The position numbers and the translations under genes are program-made. Below the pieces are notes generated by a model. It was given only the letters and a program-made list of their open reading frames with translations, was not told where the DNA came from and did not search any database. 64,000 nt of DNA, taken from contig NZ_CP022221.1 in NCBI RefSeq assembly GCF_004114935.1, positions 124,001 to 188,000 on the forward strand, in the 5' to 3' direction. Below, piece after piece: positions 34,977 through 46,028 of the stretch; position 1 is the stretch's first letter, and each line of letters opens with the position of its first letter. Source of the DNA: Bradyrhizobium zhanjiangense. GTDB lineage: Bacteria > Pseudomonadota > Alphaproteobacteria > Rhizobiales > Xanthobacteraceae.

Positions 34977-36719
34977 ATGACTTCTATGAACGACAACGAA
35001 TATTTTGGCGCGAGCGAAGCCGAGCTCGGATTTCTCAAGGAAATCGTTAGAATGCTGCCGGCCGGCCTCACCGTGCAGGACGCGCATGGCGAGCTTTTGC
35101 TGGTTAACGATGCCGCGGCTTCCCAGCTCGGCATGGACGGCAGCCGTCCCTCGCCCGATCTCGCGCCGCGTCGCGAAGCCTGCCGACAGGCGCTGAGCGC
35201 CGGCCAGGCAGTCGTCACCGAGGAAGCTCTTCACAACGGCGCCGCGCGCCAGGTGTTGCTCACGACCCATCGTCCCGTCCGCCTCGCCGGACGCCAGCTC
35301 CTGATCTCGGCATCCTCCGACATCACCGAGCAGAAGAATTTCGAGGACCAGCTGTTCCGATCGGCCTATTTCGACGAGCTGACCGGACTGCCCTCGCGGC
35401 GCGTGATCGAGCATCGCGCCAACGGCCTGCTCGCACGCGATAGCGACGAGCGTTTCGCGCTGGCCTTTCTCGACGTCGACAATTTCAAGCACATCAACGA
35501 CTATTACGGCCACGCTGTCGGCGATGCGCTGCTGGTCGAGCTGTCGAAGCGACTCGGACGCGACTTGCGCGACTCCGACATGCTCTCGCGCATCTCCGGC
35601 GACGAATTCCTGCTGCTGCTGTCGCCGATCCAGAGCCAGGAAGAAGTCGCCGAATTCATGCAATCGACGCTGCAGCGGCTGACCGCGCCGTTCTTCATCG
35701 ACCATTCGGAAATCTTCGCCTCCACCTCGGTCGGCATCAGCCTCTACCCCGATCACGGCAGCAGCTTCGAGACCCTGCGCCAGAACGCCGATATCGCGAT
35801 GTACCGCATCAAGAACGACGGCAAGGGGTCGGCGGCCTTCTTCGATTCCAGCATGGAGCGCGAGGCGCTGGCGCGGATGAAGGTCGAGCAGTCGCTGCGG
35901 CTCGCGATCCTCGAGAAGCGCTTCTGCTGCGCCTTCCAATCCAAGGTCGACATCAGAACGCAAGCGGTGAAGGGTATCGAGGCCCTGGTGCGCCTGCGCG
36001 ACGACGAAGGCGTGATCCAGGCGCCCGGCTCGTTCATCAACCTCGCCAGCGAGCTCGGGCTGATCGACGAGCTGACCCATCTCGTGCTGGCCGAGATCGT
36101 CAAGTCGATCGACCTGATCAACGAGACGTTCGGCGCGGAAGCGACCATCAGCATCAACGTCGCCGCCAAGCAGGCCGGCAACCCCGAATTCATGCGCAGC
36201 TTCGCGCAGGCGCTGGACGACACCGGTTTTCCGCAGCGTTTCATGATCGAGCTGACGGAAGACGCCTTCGTCGCCAAGAATCATTTCCAGGACGAGATCC
36301 TGCCGATGTTCCGCAAGCTCGGCGTCGGCATCTCGATCGACGATTTCGGTACCGGCTATTCCTCGCTCTCGGCGCTCGCCGACATCACCGCCGACGAGAT
36401 CAAGATCGACCGCTCCTTCATCACCGACATCCATAAGCGTCCGCGCAGCCAGGGCATTCTGCGCGCGATCGAATCCTTGAGCGAAGCGCTCGGCATGACC
36501 GTGATTGCCGAGGGCCTCGAATCCTACGAGGAGCTCGCCTATCTCCAGGCCGCGACCAAGATCCGCTACGCTCAGGGCTATTACTTCTCCCGGCCGATCT
36601 TCCTGGAGGAGCTGAAGTTGGCAACGTCGGTGGCCAGCGAAGCGCGGGTCAACGTGGCAAGCCGCCCGATGCAGCAGAACCGCCAGGGCTATTCGCGGGC
36701 GAGCGGGTATCGCCGGTAG
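34977..36719 (+). CDS. PAS-GGDEF-EAL protein (cyclic-di-GMP turnover)
   Basis: The 580-residue cytoplasmic protein has a PAS-like N-terminal domain (15-120), a GGDEF domain with SGDEF at 207-211 in place of GGDEF, and an EAL domain with EAL at 335-337, DDFGTGYSSLSAL and VIAEGLES. The inhibitory I-site RxxD is kept (RDSD, 198-201). S-for-G at the first motif position occurs in active cyclases, so both activities are possible. The frame starts before 34977, but ATG 34977 (MTSMNDNEYFG) is the first plausible start. No membrane segment is present. Confidence 0.92.
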   Translation: MTSMNDNEYFGASEAELGFLKEIVRMLPAGLTVQDAHGELLLVNDAAASQLGMDGSRPSPDLAPRREACRQALSAGQAVVTEEALHNGAARQVLLTTHRPVRLAGRQLLISASSDITEQKNFEDQLFRSAYFDELTGLPSRRVIEHRANGLLARDSDERFALAFLDVDNFKHINDYYGHAVGDALLVELSKRLGRDLRDSDMLSRISGDEFLLLLSPIQSQEEVAEFMQSTLQRLTAPFFIDHSEIFASTSVGISLYPDHGSSFETLRQNADIAMYRIKNDGKGSAAFFDSSMEREALARMKVEQSLRLAILEKRFCCAFQSKVDIRTQAVKGIEALVRLRDDEGVIQAPGSFINLASELGLIDELTHLVLAEIVKSIDLINETFGAEATISINVAAKQAGNPEFMRSFAQALDDTGFPQRFMIELTEDAFVAKNHFQDEILPMFRKLGVGISIDDFGTGYSSLSALADITADEIKIDRSFITDIHKRPRSQGILRAIESLSEALGMTVIAEGLESYEELAYLQAATKIRYAQGYYFSRPIFLEELKLATSVASEARVNVASRPMQQNRQGYSRASGYRR

Positions 36720-36740
36720 GGGTGCGACGGCAACACCCTC

Positions 36741-36875
36741 AATGTCGTCCTGGCGAAAGCCAGAACCCATTACCCCGGGAAGGGGTTGTGGCGCGAGCTG
36801 GTAACCACGACCACCTTTTGGGGTAATGGGTCCTGGATCTGCACTCCGCTTCGCTGCGCTTGTCCAGGACGACGC
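36741..36875. repeat. Palindromic intergenic repeat, TCGTCCTGGCGAAAGCCAGAA family (copy 4)
   Basis: AATGTCGTCCTGGCGAAAGC and CCATTACCCC at the left mirror GGGGTAATGGGTCCTGGATC and TTGTCCAGGACGACG at the right. It is nearly identical in layout to 21238-21373. Confidence 0.8.
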
Positions 36876-36967
36876 CGGGAATGGACGACCCGGCAAGCAA
36901 CCCAATTCCCGCTTTGAAATTACTGGCCTTTTGATAATACACAGCCAGACTTCCCGCGAGGTACGTC

Positions 36968-38404
<1,437 letters not shown>

Positions 38405-38419
38405 GTTTCGAGACACGGA

Positions 38420-38446
38420 CTGTCCGGAGTCTCGGATTCCGGACAG
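38420..38446. promoter_or_regulatory. Palindromic upstream activator site for the sigma-54 activator
   Basis: CTGTCCGGA (38420-38428) and TCCGGACAG (38438-38446) form a perfect 9-bp inverted repeat with a 9-bp spacer. It lies 77 bp upstream of the -24 element at 38523, the distance normal for enhancer-binding proteins. A second, nested inverted pair GAGAC/GTCTC surrounds its left half. It begins 16 bp after the activator gene's stop codon. Confidence 0.6.
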
Positions 38447-38522
38447 CGCAGCTTGCCGCTCTGTCGCGAAGACCACACTGAAATTGCTGTGTTTTCGCCC
38501 ATTTGCACCAATTGACGCCATC

Positions 38523-38538
38523 TGGCGCGGACCTTGCT
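38523..38538 (+). promoter_or_regulatory. Sigma-54 (-24/-12) promoter
   Basis: TGGCGCGGACCTTGCT has GG at -24 and GC at -12 with the strict 10-bp spacing between them, and agrees with the consensus TGGCAC-N5-TTGCW at all but one key position. It lies 62 bp before the symporter start codon, with the regulator gene directly upstream. Confidence 0.75.
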
Positions 38539-38599
38539 CTTCGCTCTTGCACAATGACGCGTGCTGCACACGCGCATTCGCAACCAGGGAGGACGCAAG

Positions 38600-39910
38600 A
38601 TGAGTGAAGCGATCTCGGTCCATCAGCTTCAGGCCAAACAGCCCTCGCACGTCACCGTCGCCACCGCGAGCCTGATCGGCACGGCCATCGAGTGGTACGA
38701 CTTCTTCCTCTACGGCACTGCCGCGGCGCTGATCTTCAACAAGCTGTTCTTTCCGACCTTCGATCCGATGATGGGAACGCTGCTGGCGTTCGCGACCTAC
38801 GCGCTCGGCTTCATCGCGCGCCCGCTCGGCGGCGTCGTATTCGGCCATTACGGCGACAAGATCGGCCGCAAGACCATGCTTTATCTGACGCTGCTGATCA
38901 TGGGCGCCGCCACCGCGGCGATCGGCTTCCTGCCGACCTACGAGACCGCCGGCATCTGGGCTGCGATCCTGCTCGTCACCTGCCGCCTGATCCAGGGCTT
39001 TGGCTTAGGGGGTGAATGGGGCGGCGCGGTGCTGATGGCAGTCGAGCATGCGCCCGCGGACAAGAAGGGCTTCTACGGCAGCTGGCCGCAACTCGGCGCA
39101 CCGCTCGGCCTCGTGCTCGGCACGCTGGTATTCTCGGTGGTGTCTTCGATGCTGACCGACGCGCAGCTCTATGCCTGGGGCTGGCGCATCCCGTTCCTGT
39201 TCTCGATCGCGCTGGTGCTGGTCGGCCTGTGGATCCGCTTCACCATCGCGGAATCGCCGGAGTTCCAGAAGGTCAAGGATACCAAGCAAGAAGTGAAGAT
39301 GCCGATCGTCGACGCGATCCGGATGTATCCCAAGAACATCCTGCTCGCGATGGGCGCGCGCTTTGCCGAGAACGGCTTCTTCTATATCTACGCGACTTTC
39401 GTGCTCGCTTATGCCACGCAATCGCTCGGCATGAACAAGCAGGACATGCTCAACGGCGTCTTGATCGGCGCGGCGATCGAGACCTTCACCATTCCGGCCT
39501 TCGGCGCGCTCTCCGACCGCGTCGGACGGCGGCCGATCTACATCTTCGGCGCGATCTTTTCTGCGCTGATGTCGTTCCCGCTGTTCATGCTGCTGGCGAC
39601 CAAGAACCCGCAATATGCCTGGATCGCGATCGTGCTGGGCCTCGCCGTCGGGCACGCCGCGATGTACGGCCCGCAGGCAAGCTTCCTGTCGGAGCTGTTC
39701 GGCACCAAGGTGCGCTATAGCGGCGTCTCGCTCGGCTACAACCTCGCCTCGATCTTCGCCGGCGCGCTGTCGCCGCTGATCGCGACGGGATTGATGACGG
39801 CGTATGCGCCAGCGACCTGGCCGATCTCGCTCTACATGATCGCGCTGGCGCTCATCACTGTCGTGTCGGTCTACTTTGCCACCGAAACGCGCAAGATAGT
39901 TCAGGGCTGA
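38600..39910 (+). CDS. MHS-family MFS metabolite:proton symporter
   Basis: The 436-residue carrier has 12 membrane segments and belongs to the metabolite:H+ symporter group (relatives: alpha-ketoglutarate, shikimate, proline/betaine carriers). Signatures are [58 protein letters not shown] and [20 protein letters not shown] precedes ATG 38600. The upstream sigma-54 promoter and activator imply induction by a carbon or nitrogen source, probably the transported organic acid. The exact substrate cannot be read from the sequence. Confidence 0.93.
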   Translation: MSEAISVHQLQAKQPSHVTVATASLIGTAIEWYDFFLYGTAAALIFNKLFFPTFDPMMGTLLAFATYALGFIARPLGGVVFGHYGDKIGRKTMLYLTLLIMGAATAAIGFLPTYETAGIWAAILLVTCRLIQGFGLGGEWGGAVLMAVEHAPADKKGFYGSWPQLGAPLGLVLGTLVFSVVSSMLTDAQLYAWGWRIPFLFSIALVLVGLWIRFTIAESPEFQKVKDTKQEVKMPIVDAIRMYPKNILLAMGARFAENGFFYIYATFVLAYATQSLGMNKQDMLNGVLIGAAIETFTIPAFGALSDRVGRRPIYIFGAIFSALMSFPLFMLLATKNPQYAWIAIVLGLAVGHAAMYGPQASFLSELFGTKVRYSGVSLGYNLASIFAGALSPLIATGLMTAYAPATWPISLYMIALALITVVSVYFATETRKIVQG

Positions 39911-40017
39911 TTGTCCCATCAGGCCTTCCGGCGCGAGGAGCAGCCTGTTCCAGGGCGGCTTCTCGCGATAGGATCAGGCACCAACGGCATGCGGTCGAAA
40001 CGATCGGGAGGAACGCC

Positions 40018-42054
40018 GTGAGCCAGCACCCAGCTCTGCCTTACCTGCGCAATTCCGAGAAGGGCAAGGTCGTCACCGCGGCCGAGGCGGTCATGCTGAT
40101 CCGCGACGGCGATACGGTGGCGACCGGCGGCTTCGTCGGCATCGGCTTTGCCGAGGAGATCGCCATCGCACTGGAGGAGCTCTATCTCTCCAACGAGGGT
40201 GATGCGCCCTACACGCAGGGCAAGCCGCGCAATTTGACGCTGGTCTATGCGGCCGGCCAAGGCGACGGCAAGCAGCGCGGCCTCAATCATTTCGCGCATG
40301 AGGGCCTGGTGCGCCGCGTGATCGGTGGGCACTGGGGCCTTGCGCCGAAGCTGCAGCAGCTCGCGATCGCGAACCAGATCGAGGCCTATAACCTGCCGCA
40401 GGGCGTCATCACCCATCTGTTCCGCGACATCGCGGCGCGGCGGCCCGGCCACATCACCCGCGTCGGCATGGGCACCTTCGTCGATCCCCGGCACGGCGGC
40501 GGCAAGCTGAATGCGCGCACCACCGAGGACATGGTGGAGCTGATCACGCTGCGCGGCGAGGACTGCCTGCTCTACAGGACGTTTCCGATCAATGTCGGAA
40601 TCATCCGCGCCACCACCGGCGATCCCGACGGCAACCTCACCATGGAGAAGGAGGCGCTGACGCTGGAAGCGCTCGCCATCGCCATGGCCGCGCATAATTC
40701 GGGCGGCATCGTCATCGCCCAGGTCGAGCGCGTCGCCGAAGCCGGCAGCCTCAATCCGCGCCAAGTGAAGATTCCCGGCATTCTCGTTGACTGCGTAGTC
40801 GTGGCAAAGCCGGAGAACCATTGGCAGACCTTCGGCACGCCATACAATCCGGCGTTCTCGAGCGAGATCCGCGTCCGCGCCGCCTCGCTGCCGGTGATGC
40901 CGGTCAGCGAGCGCAAGATCATCGCCCGCCGGGCCGCTCTCGAATTGAAGGCCAACAGCGTCGTCAATCTCGGCATCGGCATGCCCGAGGGGATCGCCTC
41001 GGTCGCCAACGAGGAGCGGATCATCGATCTGATCACGCTGACGGCGGAGCCGGGCGTGATCGGCGGCATCCCGGCGAGCGGCATCGATTTCGGCGCGGCG
41101 ATCAATACACAGGCGGTGATCGACCAGCCCTATCAGTTCGATTTCTACGACGGCGGCGGCTTGGATGCCGCCTTCCTGGGCCTCGCCCAGGTTGACCGCG
41201 CCGGCAACCTCAATGTCAGCAAGTTCGGGCCGAAACTTGCGGGTGCCGGCGGCTTCATCAATATCAGCCAGAATGCCAAGGAGGTCATCTTCGTCGGCAC
41301 CTTCGGCGCGGGCAAGCAGCGCATCGCGGTGAATGAGGGCAAGCTCGTCATCCTTGACGAGGCCAAGTCGCGCAAGTTCGTCGATAGCGTCGAGCACGTC
41401 ACCTTCAGCGGTCCGTTTGCCGCCGCGCGCAAGCAGCGCACGCTGTACGTCACCGAGCGCTGCGTGTTCGAGCTGAGGCCTGACGGCCTCGAGCTGACGG
41501 AAGTTGCGCTCGGCATCGACATCGAGCGCGACATCCTGCGCCTGATGGATTTCAAGCCGCTGATCCCGCGCGATCCTGTTCTGATGGACGACCGCATCTT
41601 CCGCGAAGATCTCATGGATCTACGCGAGCGCCTGCTCACCATCCCGCTCGACCAGCGCTTCACGCTGGACGAGCAGCAGAACCTGTTCTTCGTCAATCTG
41701 GAGCGCTACCCGCTGCGCAGCAAGGCCGAGATCGACACCATCGCCACCATCGTCGAGGCGAGGCTCGCCCCGCTCGGGCGCCGCGTCTACGCCATCGTCA
41801 ATTATGACAATTTTTCCATCCTGCCGGAGCTGATGGACGATTATTCGGCCATGGTCCGCAGTCTCGTCGATCGCTTCTATTCCGGCGTATCGCGCTACAC
41901 CACGTCGGGCTTCCTGCGCATCAAGCTCGGCGAAGCCCTGGAGAAGCGCGGCGTTGCGCCGCATATCTTCGAGAGTGCGGACGAAGCGCAGTCCGATCGG
42001 CGGCAGGTCGAAGGCGCCGGCGTTGCGCGCGCCATGCAGCAGGCCCAAAAATGA
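40018..42054 (+). CDS. Fused alpha/beta acyl-CoA:acetate/3-ketoacid CoA-transferase with C-terminal extension (GTG start)
   Basis: This is a family I CoA-transferase in which both subunits are one chain of 678 residues. The first half has [19 protein letters not shown]. The second half has [19 protein letters not shown] and the catalytic glutamate E344 in [11 protein letters not shown], which forms the glutamyl-CoA thioester. After about residue 520 an extra segment of about 150 residues (from [13 protein letters not shown]) is present, which single-chain enzymes of the YdiF type lack; it includes [26 protein letters not shown] precedes GTG 40018. It lies directly before a liv-type importer and may activate the imported acid. 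Confidence 0.9.
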   Translation: MSQHPALPYLRNSEKGKVVTAAEAVMLIRDGDTVATGGFVGIGFAEEIAIALEELYLSNEGDAPYTQGKPRNLTLVYAAGQGDGKQRGLNHFAHEGLVRRVIGGHWGLAPKLQQLAIANQIEAYNLPQGVITHLFRDIAARRPGHITRVGMGTFVDPRHGGGKLNARTTEDMVELITLRGEDCLLYRTFPINVGIIRATTGDPDGNLTMEKEALTLEALAIAMAAHNSGGIVIAQVERVAEAGSLNPRQVKIPGILVDCVVVAKPENHWQTFGTPYNPAFSSEIRVRAASLPVMPVSERKIIARRAALELKANSVVNLGIGMPEGIASVANEERIIDLITLTAEPGVIGGIPASGIDFGAAINTQAVIDQPYQFDFYDGGGLDAAFLGLAQVDRAGNLNVSKFGPKLAGAGGFINISQNAKEVIFVGTFGAGKQRIAVNEGKLVILDEAKSRKFVDSVEHVTFSGPFAAARKQRTLYVTERCVFELRPDGLELTEVALGIDIERDILRLMDFKPLIPRDPVLMDDRIFREDLMDLRERLLTIPLDQRFTLDEQQNLFFVNLERYPLRSKAEIDTIATIVEARLAPLGRRVYAIVNYDNFSILPELMDDYSAMVRSLVDRFYSGVSRYTTSGFLRIKLGEALEKRGVAPHIFESADEAQSDRRQVEGAGVARAMQQAQK

Positions 42055-42160
42055 TGCATGCTGGCAAAGCCAAATCCGCTTCGCCGGAAGGTTCAATTGC
42101 AATGTTCGTAGTGTTGTGCAAATCGCTGTTGCCAGAAGCTTTAAATCAGGAGGGACCATC

Positions 42161-43345
42161 GTGCGTCGATCACTCATCATAACAACAACCATCCTCGCGC
42201 TCGCCGCGGGCGCATCCGCACGGGCCGACGATCTCAAGATCGCGCTGATCTACGGCAAGACCGGTCCGCTCGAGGCCTATGCCAAGCAGACTGAGACCGG
42301 CCTGAAAATGGGCTTTGAATACGCCACCAAGGGCACCATGACGCTCGACGGCCGCAAGATCGTCGTCATCACCAAGGACGACCAGGGCAAGCCGGACCTT
42401 GCGAAGGCGGCGCTCGCGGAAGCCTATCAGGACGACAAGGCCGACATCGCGATCGGCACGACCTCGTCGGCCGCCGCGCTCGCCATTCTCCCCGTCGCCG
42501 AGGAGAACAAGAAGATCCTGATCGTCGAGCCCGCGGTCGCGGATCAGATTACCGGCGAGAAGTGGAATCGCTACATCTTCCGCACGGCGCGCAACTCCTC
42601 GCAGGACGCGATCTCCAACGCGGTCGCGATCGGCAAGCAGGGCGTCACCGTGGCGACGCTGGCGCAGGACTACGCCTTCGGCCGCGACGGCGTCGCCGCC
42701 TTCAAGGAGGCGCTTGCCAAGACCGGCGCGACCCTCGCCGCCGAGGAATATGCTCCGACCAACACAACGGACTTCACCGCCGTCGGCCAACGCCTGTTCG
42801 ACGCGCTGAAGGACAAGCCGGGCCGCAAGGTGGTCTGGGTGATCTGGGCCGGCGCCGGGAATCCGCTGGCCAAGCTCCAGGACATGGATCCGAAACGCTA
42901 CGGCATCGAGCTATCCACCGGCGGCAACATCCTGCCGGCGCTCGCGGCCTATAAGGGCCTGCCCGGCATGGAAGGCGCGACGTACTATTTCTATGCGATC
43001 CCGAAGAACCCGGTGAACGACTGGTTGGTCGCCGAGCACCAGAAGCGCTTCAACGCGCCGCCGGACTTCTTCACCGCGGGCGGCTTTGCCGCCGCGATGT
43101 CCGTCGTCGCCGCCGTCACCAAGGCGAAGTCGACCGACACCGAGAAGCTGATCACGGCGATGGAGGGCCTGGAGTTCGATACGCCGAAGGGCAAGATGGT
43201 GTTCCGCAAAGAGGACCATCAGGCGCTGCAGAGCATGTATCACTTCAAGGTCAAGGTCGATCCGAACGTCGCCTGGGCCGTGCTCGAGCCGGTGCGCGAG
43301 CTGAAGATCGAGGACATGGACGTGCCGGTTCGCAACAAGCGGTGA
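42161..43345 (+). CDS. Branched-chain amino-acid-type ABC transporter substrate-binding protein (GTG start)
   Basis: This periplasmic receptor of the importer is encoded by the next four genes. The signal peptide is MRRSLIITTTILALAAGASA, with cleavage near ARADD. The type-1 periplasmic-binding fold starts DLKIALIYGKTGPLEAYAKQ and includes DDQGKPDLAKAAL and VTVATLAQDYAFGRDGVAAF. AGGAGGG with a 6-nt spacer marks GTG 42161 as the start, although the frame is open upstream. The position behind a CoA-transferase gene suggests a carboxylic-acid ligand rather than an amino acid; that is inference. Confidence 0.92.
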   Translation: MRRSLIITTTILALAAGASARADDLKIALIYGKTGPLEAYAKQTETGLKMGFEYATKGTMTLDGRKIVVITKDDQGKPDLAKAALAEAYQDDKADIAIGTTSSAAALAILPVAEENKKILIVEPAVADQITGEKWNRYIFRTARNSSQDAISNAVAIGKQGVTVATLAQDYAFGRDGVAAFKEALAKTGATLAAEEYAPTNTTDFTAVGQRLFDALKDKPGRKVVWVIWAGAGNPLAKLQDMDPKRYGIELSTGGNILPALAAYKGLPGMEGATYYFYAIPKNPVNDWLVAEHQKRFNAPPDFFTAGGFAAAMSVVAAVTKAKSTDTEKLITAMEGLEFDTPKGKMVFRKEDHQALQSMYHFKVKVDPNVAWAVLEPVRELKIEDMDVPVRNKR

Positions 43346-43355
43346 GTGTGGTGCT

Positions 43356-43475
43356 CACCTCTCCCGCTTGCGGGAGAGGTCGGCGCGTAGCGCCGGGTGA
43401 GGGCTTTCTCTTCTCGGGGGTTCTCGCCTGCGGCGACACCCTCTCCCTACCCTCCCCCGCAAGCGGGAGAGGGAG
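43356..43475. repeat. Palindromic intergenic repeat, CACCTCTCCCGC family
   Basis: The hairpin CACCTCTCCCGCTTGCGGGAGAGGT at the left and CCTCCCCCGCAAGCGGGAGAGGGA at the right are both perfect or near-perfect stems. The element sits inside the importer operon between receptor and ATPase genes, where it may adjust the receptor-to-transporter mRNA ratio. Confidence 0.75.
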
Positions 43476-43525
43476 CGCAGCGTGATCGCGGATATATCTC
43501 CGTTCCCATCATTCGCCGGACTCCA

Positions 43526-44302
43526 ATGCCGCTAACCCTCGAAACCCGCGACCTCACCATCCGCTTTGGCGGCCATGTCGCGGTCAACAACGTCACCTGC
43601 ACGTTCCGCCCGGGCGAGCTCACCGCCATCGTCGGGCCGAACGGCGCCGGCAAGACCACCTATTTCAATTTGATCTCGGGTCAGCTGCGCGCATCCAGCG
43701 GCAGCATCCTGTTCGACGGCACCGACATCACCGGGCAGTCCGCGCCGATGCGCACGCGCGCAGGCCTCGGGCGCGCATTCCAGCTCACGAACCTTTTCCC
43801 GAACCTCACCGTGGAGGAGAACGTCCGCCTCGCGGTGCAAGCGGCGAACGGCACCCATTACGACATGCTGCGGCCCTGGATGGTCCGCCGCGACCTGATC
43901 GCGCGTGCCGACGCCATCCTCGACCAGGTCGCACTCGGCAGTCGGCGCGGCGTCGCCGCGACCGCGCTGTCGCATGGCGACCAGCGCAAGCTCGAGGTCG
44001 CGCTGATGATCGCGCTGGAGCCTGATGTCTTCATGTTCGACGAGCCAACCGCCGGCATGAGCATCGACGAGGTGCCTGTCGTTCTCAACCTAATCGCCCA
44101 GCTCAAGCAGGACCGGAGCAAGATCATCCTGCTCGTCGAGCACAAGATGGACGTGGTGCGCTCGCTCGCCGACCGCATCATCGTGCTGCATAACGGCCAG
44201 CTGGTTGCGGACGGCCCGCCTGCCGAAGTGATCGCCTCGCCGATCGTGCAGGAGGCCTATCTCGGCGTAGCACCCAAGACGGCTGCAGGGAGTGCAGCAT
44301 GA
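43526..44302 (+). CDS. livG: ABC transporter ATP-binding protein, LivG type
   Basis: This is the first of two ATPases of the branched-chain amino-acid-type importer, 258 residues. Walker A is GPNGAGKTT at 37-45, the signature is LSHGDQRKLEVA, and Walker B is VFMFDEPTAGMS. The LivG-specific GRAFQLTNLFPNLTVEENV follows the Q-loop. The last codons overlap the start of the next gene by 4 bp (ATGA), so translation is coupled. The ribosome binding site in front of ATG 43526 is weak. Symbol given by family and operon position; the substrate need not be an amino acid. Confidence 0.9.
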   Translation: MPLTLETRDLTIRFGGHVAVNNVTCTFRPGELTAIVGPNGAGKTTYFNLISGQLRASSGSILFDGTDITGQSAPMRTRAGLGRAFQLTNLFPNLTVEENVRLAVQAANGTHYDMLRPWMVRRDLIARADAILDQVALGSRRGVAATALSHGDQRKLEVALMIALEPDVFMFDEPTAGMSIDEVPVVLNLIAQLKQDRSKIILLVEHKMDVVRSLADRIIVLHNGQLVADGPPAEVIASPIVQEAYLGVAPKTAAGSAA

Positions 44303-45021
44303 CCGACCTTTTGAAACTCTCCGGCGTGCACACTCATATCGGCCGCTATCACATCCTCCAGGGCATCGATCTCGCAGTTCCGCAGGGGCAGACCACGATG
44401 CTGCTCGGCCGCAACGGCGCCGGCAAGACCACGACGCTGCGCACCATCATGGGCCTCTGGCAGGCCTCGCACGGCGAGATCAGCCTCGCCGGCGAGCGCA
44501 TCGAGAACCGCGCCACGCCGGACATCGCGCGGCTCGGCGTCGGTTACGTGCCGGAGAGCATGGCGGTGTTCTCCGATCTCACGGTGAAGGAGAATTTGGT
44601 GCTGGCGGCGCGCGACGGGCCGCTGGACGATGCCCAGCTCGACTGGATTTTTGGCTTCTTCCCCGCGCTGCGCCGGTTCTGGCTGTCGCGTGCGGGGAGC
44701 CTCTCGGGCGGGCAGAAGCAGATGTTGTCCATCGCGCGCGCCATCATCGAGCCGCGCAAGCTGCTTTTGATCGACGAGCCGACCAAGGGCCTCGCGCCCG
44801 CCATCGTGATGGCGCTGATCGAGTGCCTGAAGGAGATCAAGCGCGAGGGCGCGACCATCCTTCTGGTCGAGCAGAATTTCTTTGCCGCCCGCGAGCTCGG
44901 CGACAACGTGCTGGTGATGGACAACGGCACCATCGTCCATCGCGGCGGGATGGCGGCGCTGGCCGCCGACGTGCCGCTGCAAGAGCGACTGCTCGGCCTG
45001 AGCCTGGAGGCGCATCAGTGA
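44299..45021 (+). CDS. livF: ABC transporter ATP-binding protein, LivF type
   Basis: This is the second ATPase of the importer, 240 residues. Walker A is GRNGAGKTT, the signature LSGGQKQMLSIARA and Walker B KLLLIDEPTKGLAPA. The LivF hallmark GVGYVPESMAVFSDLTVKENL is present. It starts inside the stop codon of livG and its own stop TGA overlaps the GTG of the next gene, a chain of coupled cistrons. Confidence 0.92.
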   Translation: MTDLLKLSGVHTHIGRYHILQGIDLAVPQGQTTMLLGRNGAGKTTTLRTIMGLWQASHGEISLAGERIENRATPDIARLGVGYVPESMAVFSDLTVKENLVLAARDGPLDDAQLDWIFGFFPALRRFWLSRAGSLSGGQKQMLSIARAIIEPRKLLLIDEPTKGLAPAIVMALIECLKEIKREGATILLVEQNFFAARELGDNVLVMDNGTIVHRGGMAALAADVPLQERLLGLSLEAHQ

Positions 45022-46028
45022 CTGAACTCGCCGCAACCGATCCGCTGCCGAAGCCGAAGCGCGACATCGCGCCGATCCTGCTGCCGGTCGCGCTCGCGCT
45101 TCTCATGATCCCGCTGATCGGCTCGACCAGCTCGTGGCTGACGCTGACCGCCGCGAGCCTCGCCATGGGCATGATGATCTTCATCATGGCGTCCGGTCTG
45201 ACCCTGGTGTTCGGCCTGATGGACGTGCTCAATTTCGGCCACGGCGCCTTCATCGCGGTCGGCGCCTATGTCGCGACCCTGGTGCTGGCGCCGTTTGCGG
45301 CCTCGATCCAAGCCGATTCGCTGTGGGTGAACCTCGCGGTGCTGGCACCGGCAGCGCTGCTGTCGATGGCAGTATCAGGCGCGCTCGGCCTGATCGTCGA
45401 GCGCGTGCTGATCCTGCCCGTTTACGGCCAGCATCTGAAGCAGATCCTGATGACGACGGGCGGCCTGATCGTCGCCGAGCAGACGCTGTATGCGCTGTGG
45501 GGACCGCAGATCATCCCGATGCCGCTGCCCACTTCGCTGCGCGGGTCCTTCATCCTCGGCGACGTCGCAATTGCAAAGTACCGCGTGCTGGCGATGCTGA
45601 TTGGCCTTGCCATCTTCATCGCGATCCAGCTCGTGCTTAATCGCAGCAAGCTTGGCCTCCTGATCCGCGCCGGCGTCGAGAACCGCGAGATGGTGGAGGC
45701 GCTCGGCTATCGCATCCGCCGCCTGTTCCTCGGCGTGTTCATGACGGGATCGGCGCTCGCGGGCCTCGGCGGCGTGATGTGGGCGCTCTATCGCGAGCAG
45801 GTTCACGCCTCCATGAGCGACGACCTCACCGTGCTGATCTTCATCGTCGTCATCATCGGCGGGCTCGGGTCGATCGGCGGCTGCTTCATCGGCGCCATCC
45901 TCGTGGCCATGGTTGCCAATTACGGCGGCTTCCTCGTGCCGAAGCTCGCTCTCGTCTCCAACATCCTGCTGATGGTCGCCATTCTGATGTGGCGGCCGCG
46001 CGGCCTCTATGCGGTGACCAGCCGATGA
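45018..46028 (+). CDS. livH: Branched-chain amino-acid-type ABC permease, LivH type (GTG start)
   Basis: This is an inner-membrane permease with about eight helices in 336 residues. Hallmarks are GLTLVFGLMDVLNFGHGAFIAVGAY near the N-terminus, MVEALGYRIRRLFLGVFMTGSALAGLGGVMWAL in the middle and VIIGGLGSIGGCFIGAI. GTG 45018 overlaps the TGA of livF by 4 bp (GTGA) and gives VTELAATDPLPKPKRDIAP. A frame open from 44292 is a shadow of livF. Confidence 0.92.
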   Translation: MTELAATDPLPKPKRDIAPILLPVALALLMIPLIGSTSSWLTLTAASLAMGMMIFIMASGLTLVFGLMDVLNFGHGAFIAVGAYVATLVLAPFAASIQADSLWVNLAVLAPAALLSMAVSGALGLIVERVLILPVYGQHLKQILMTTGGLIVAEQTLYALWGPQIIPMPLPTSLRGSFILGDVAIAKYRVLAMLIGLAIFIAIQLVLNRSKLGLLIRAGVENREMVEALGYRIRRLFLGVFMTGSALAGLGGVMWALYREQVHASMSDDLTVLIFIVVIIGGLGSIGGCFIGAILVAMVANYGGFLVPKLALVSNILLMVAILMWRPRGLYAVTSR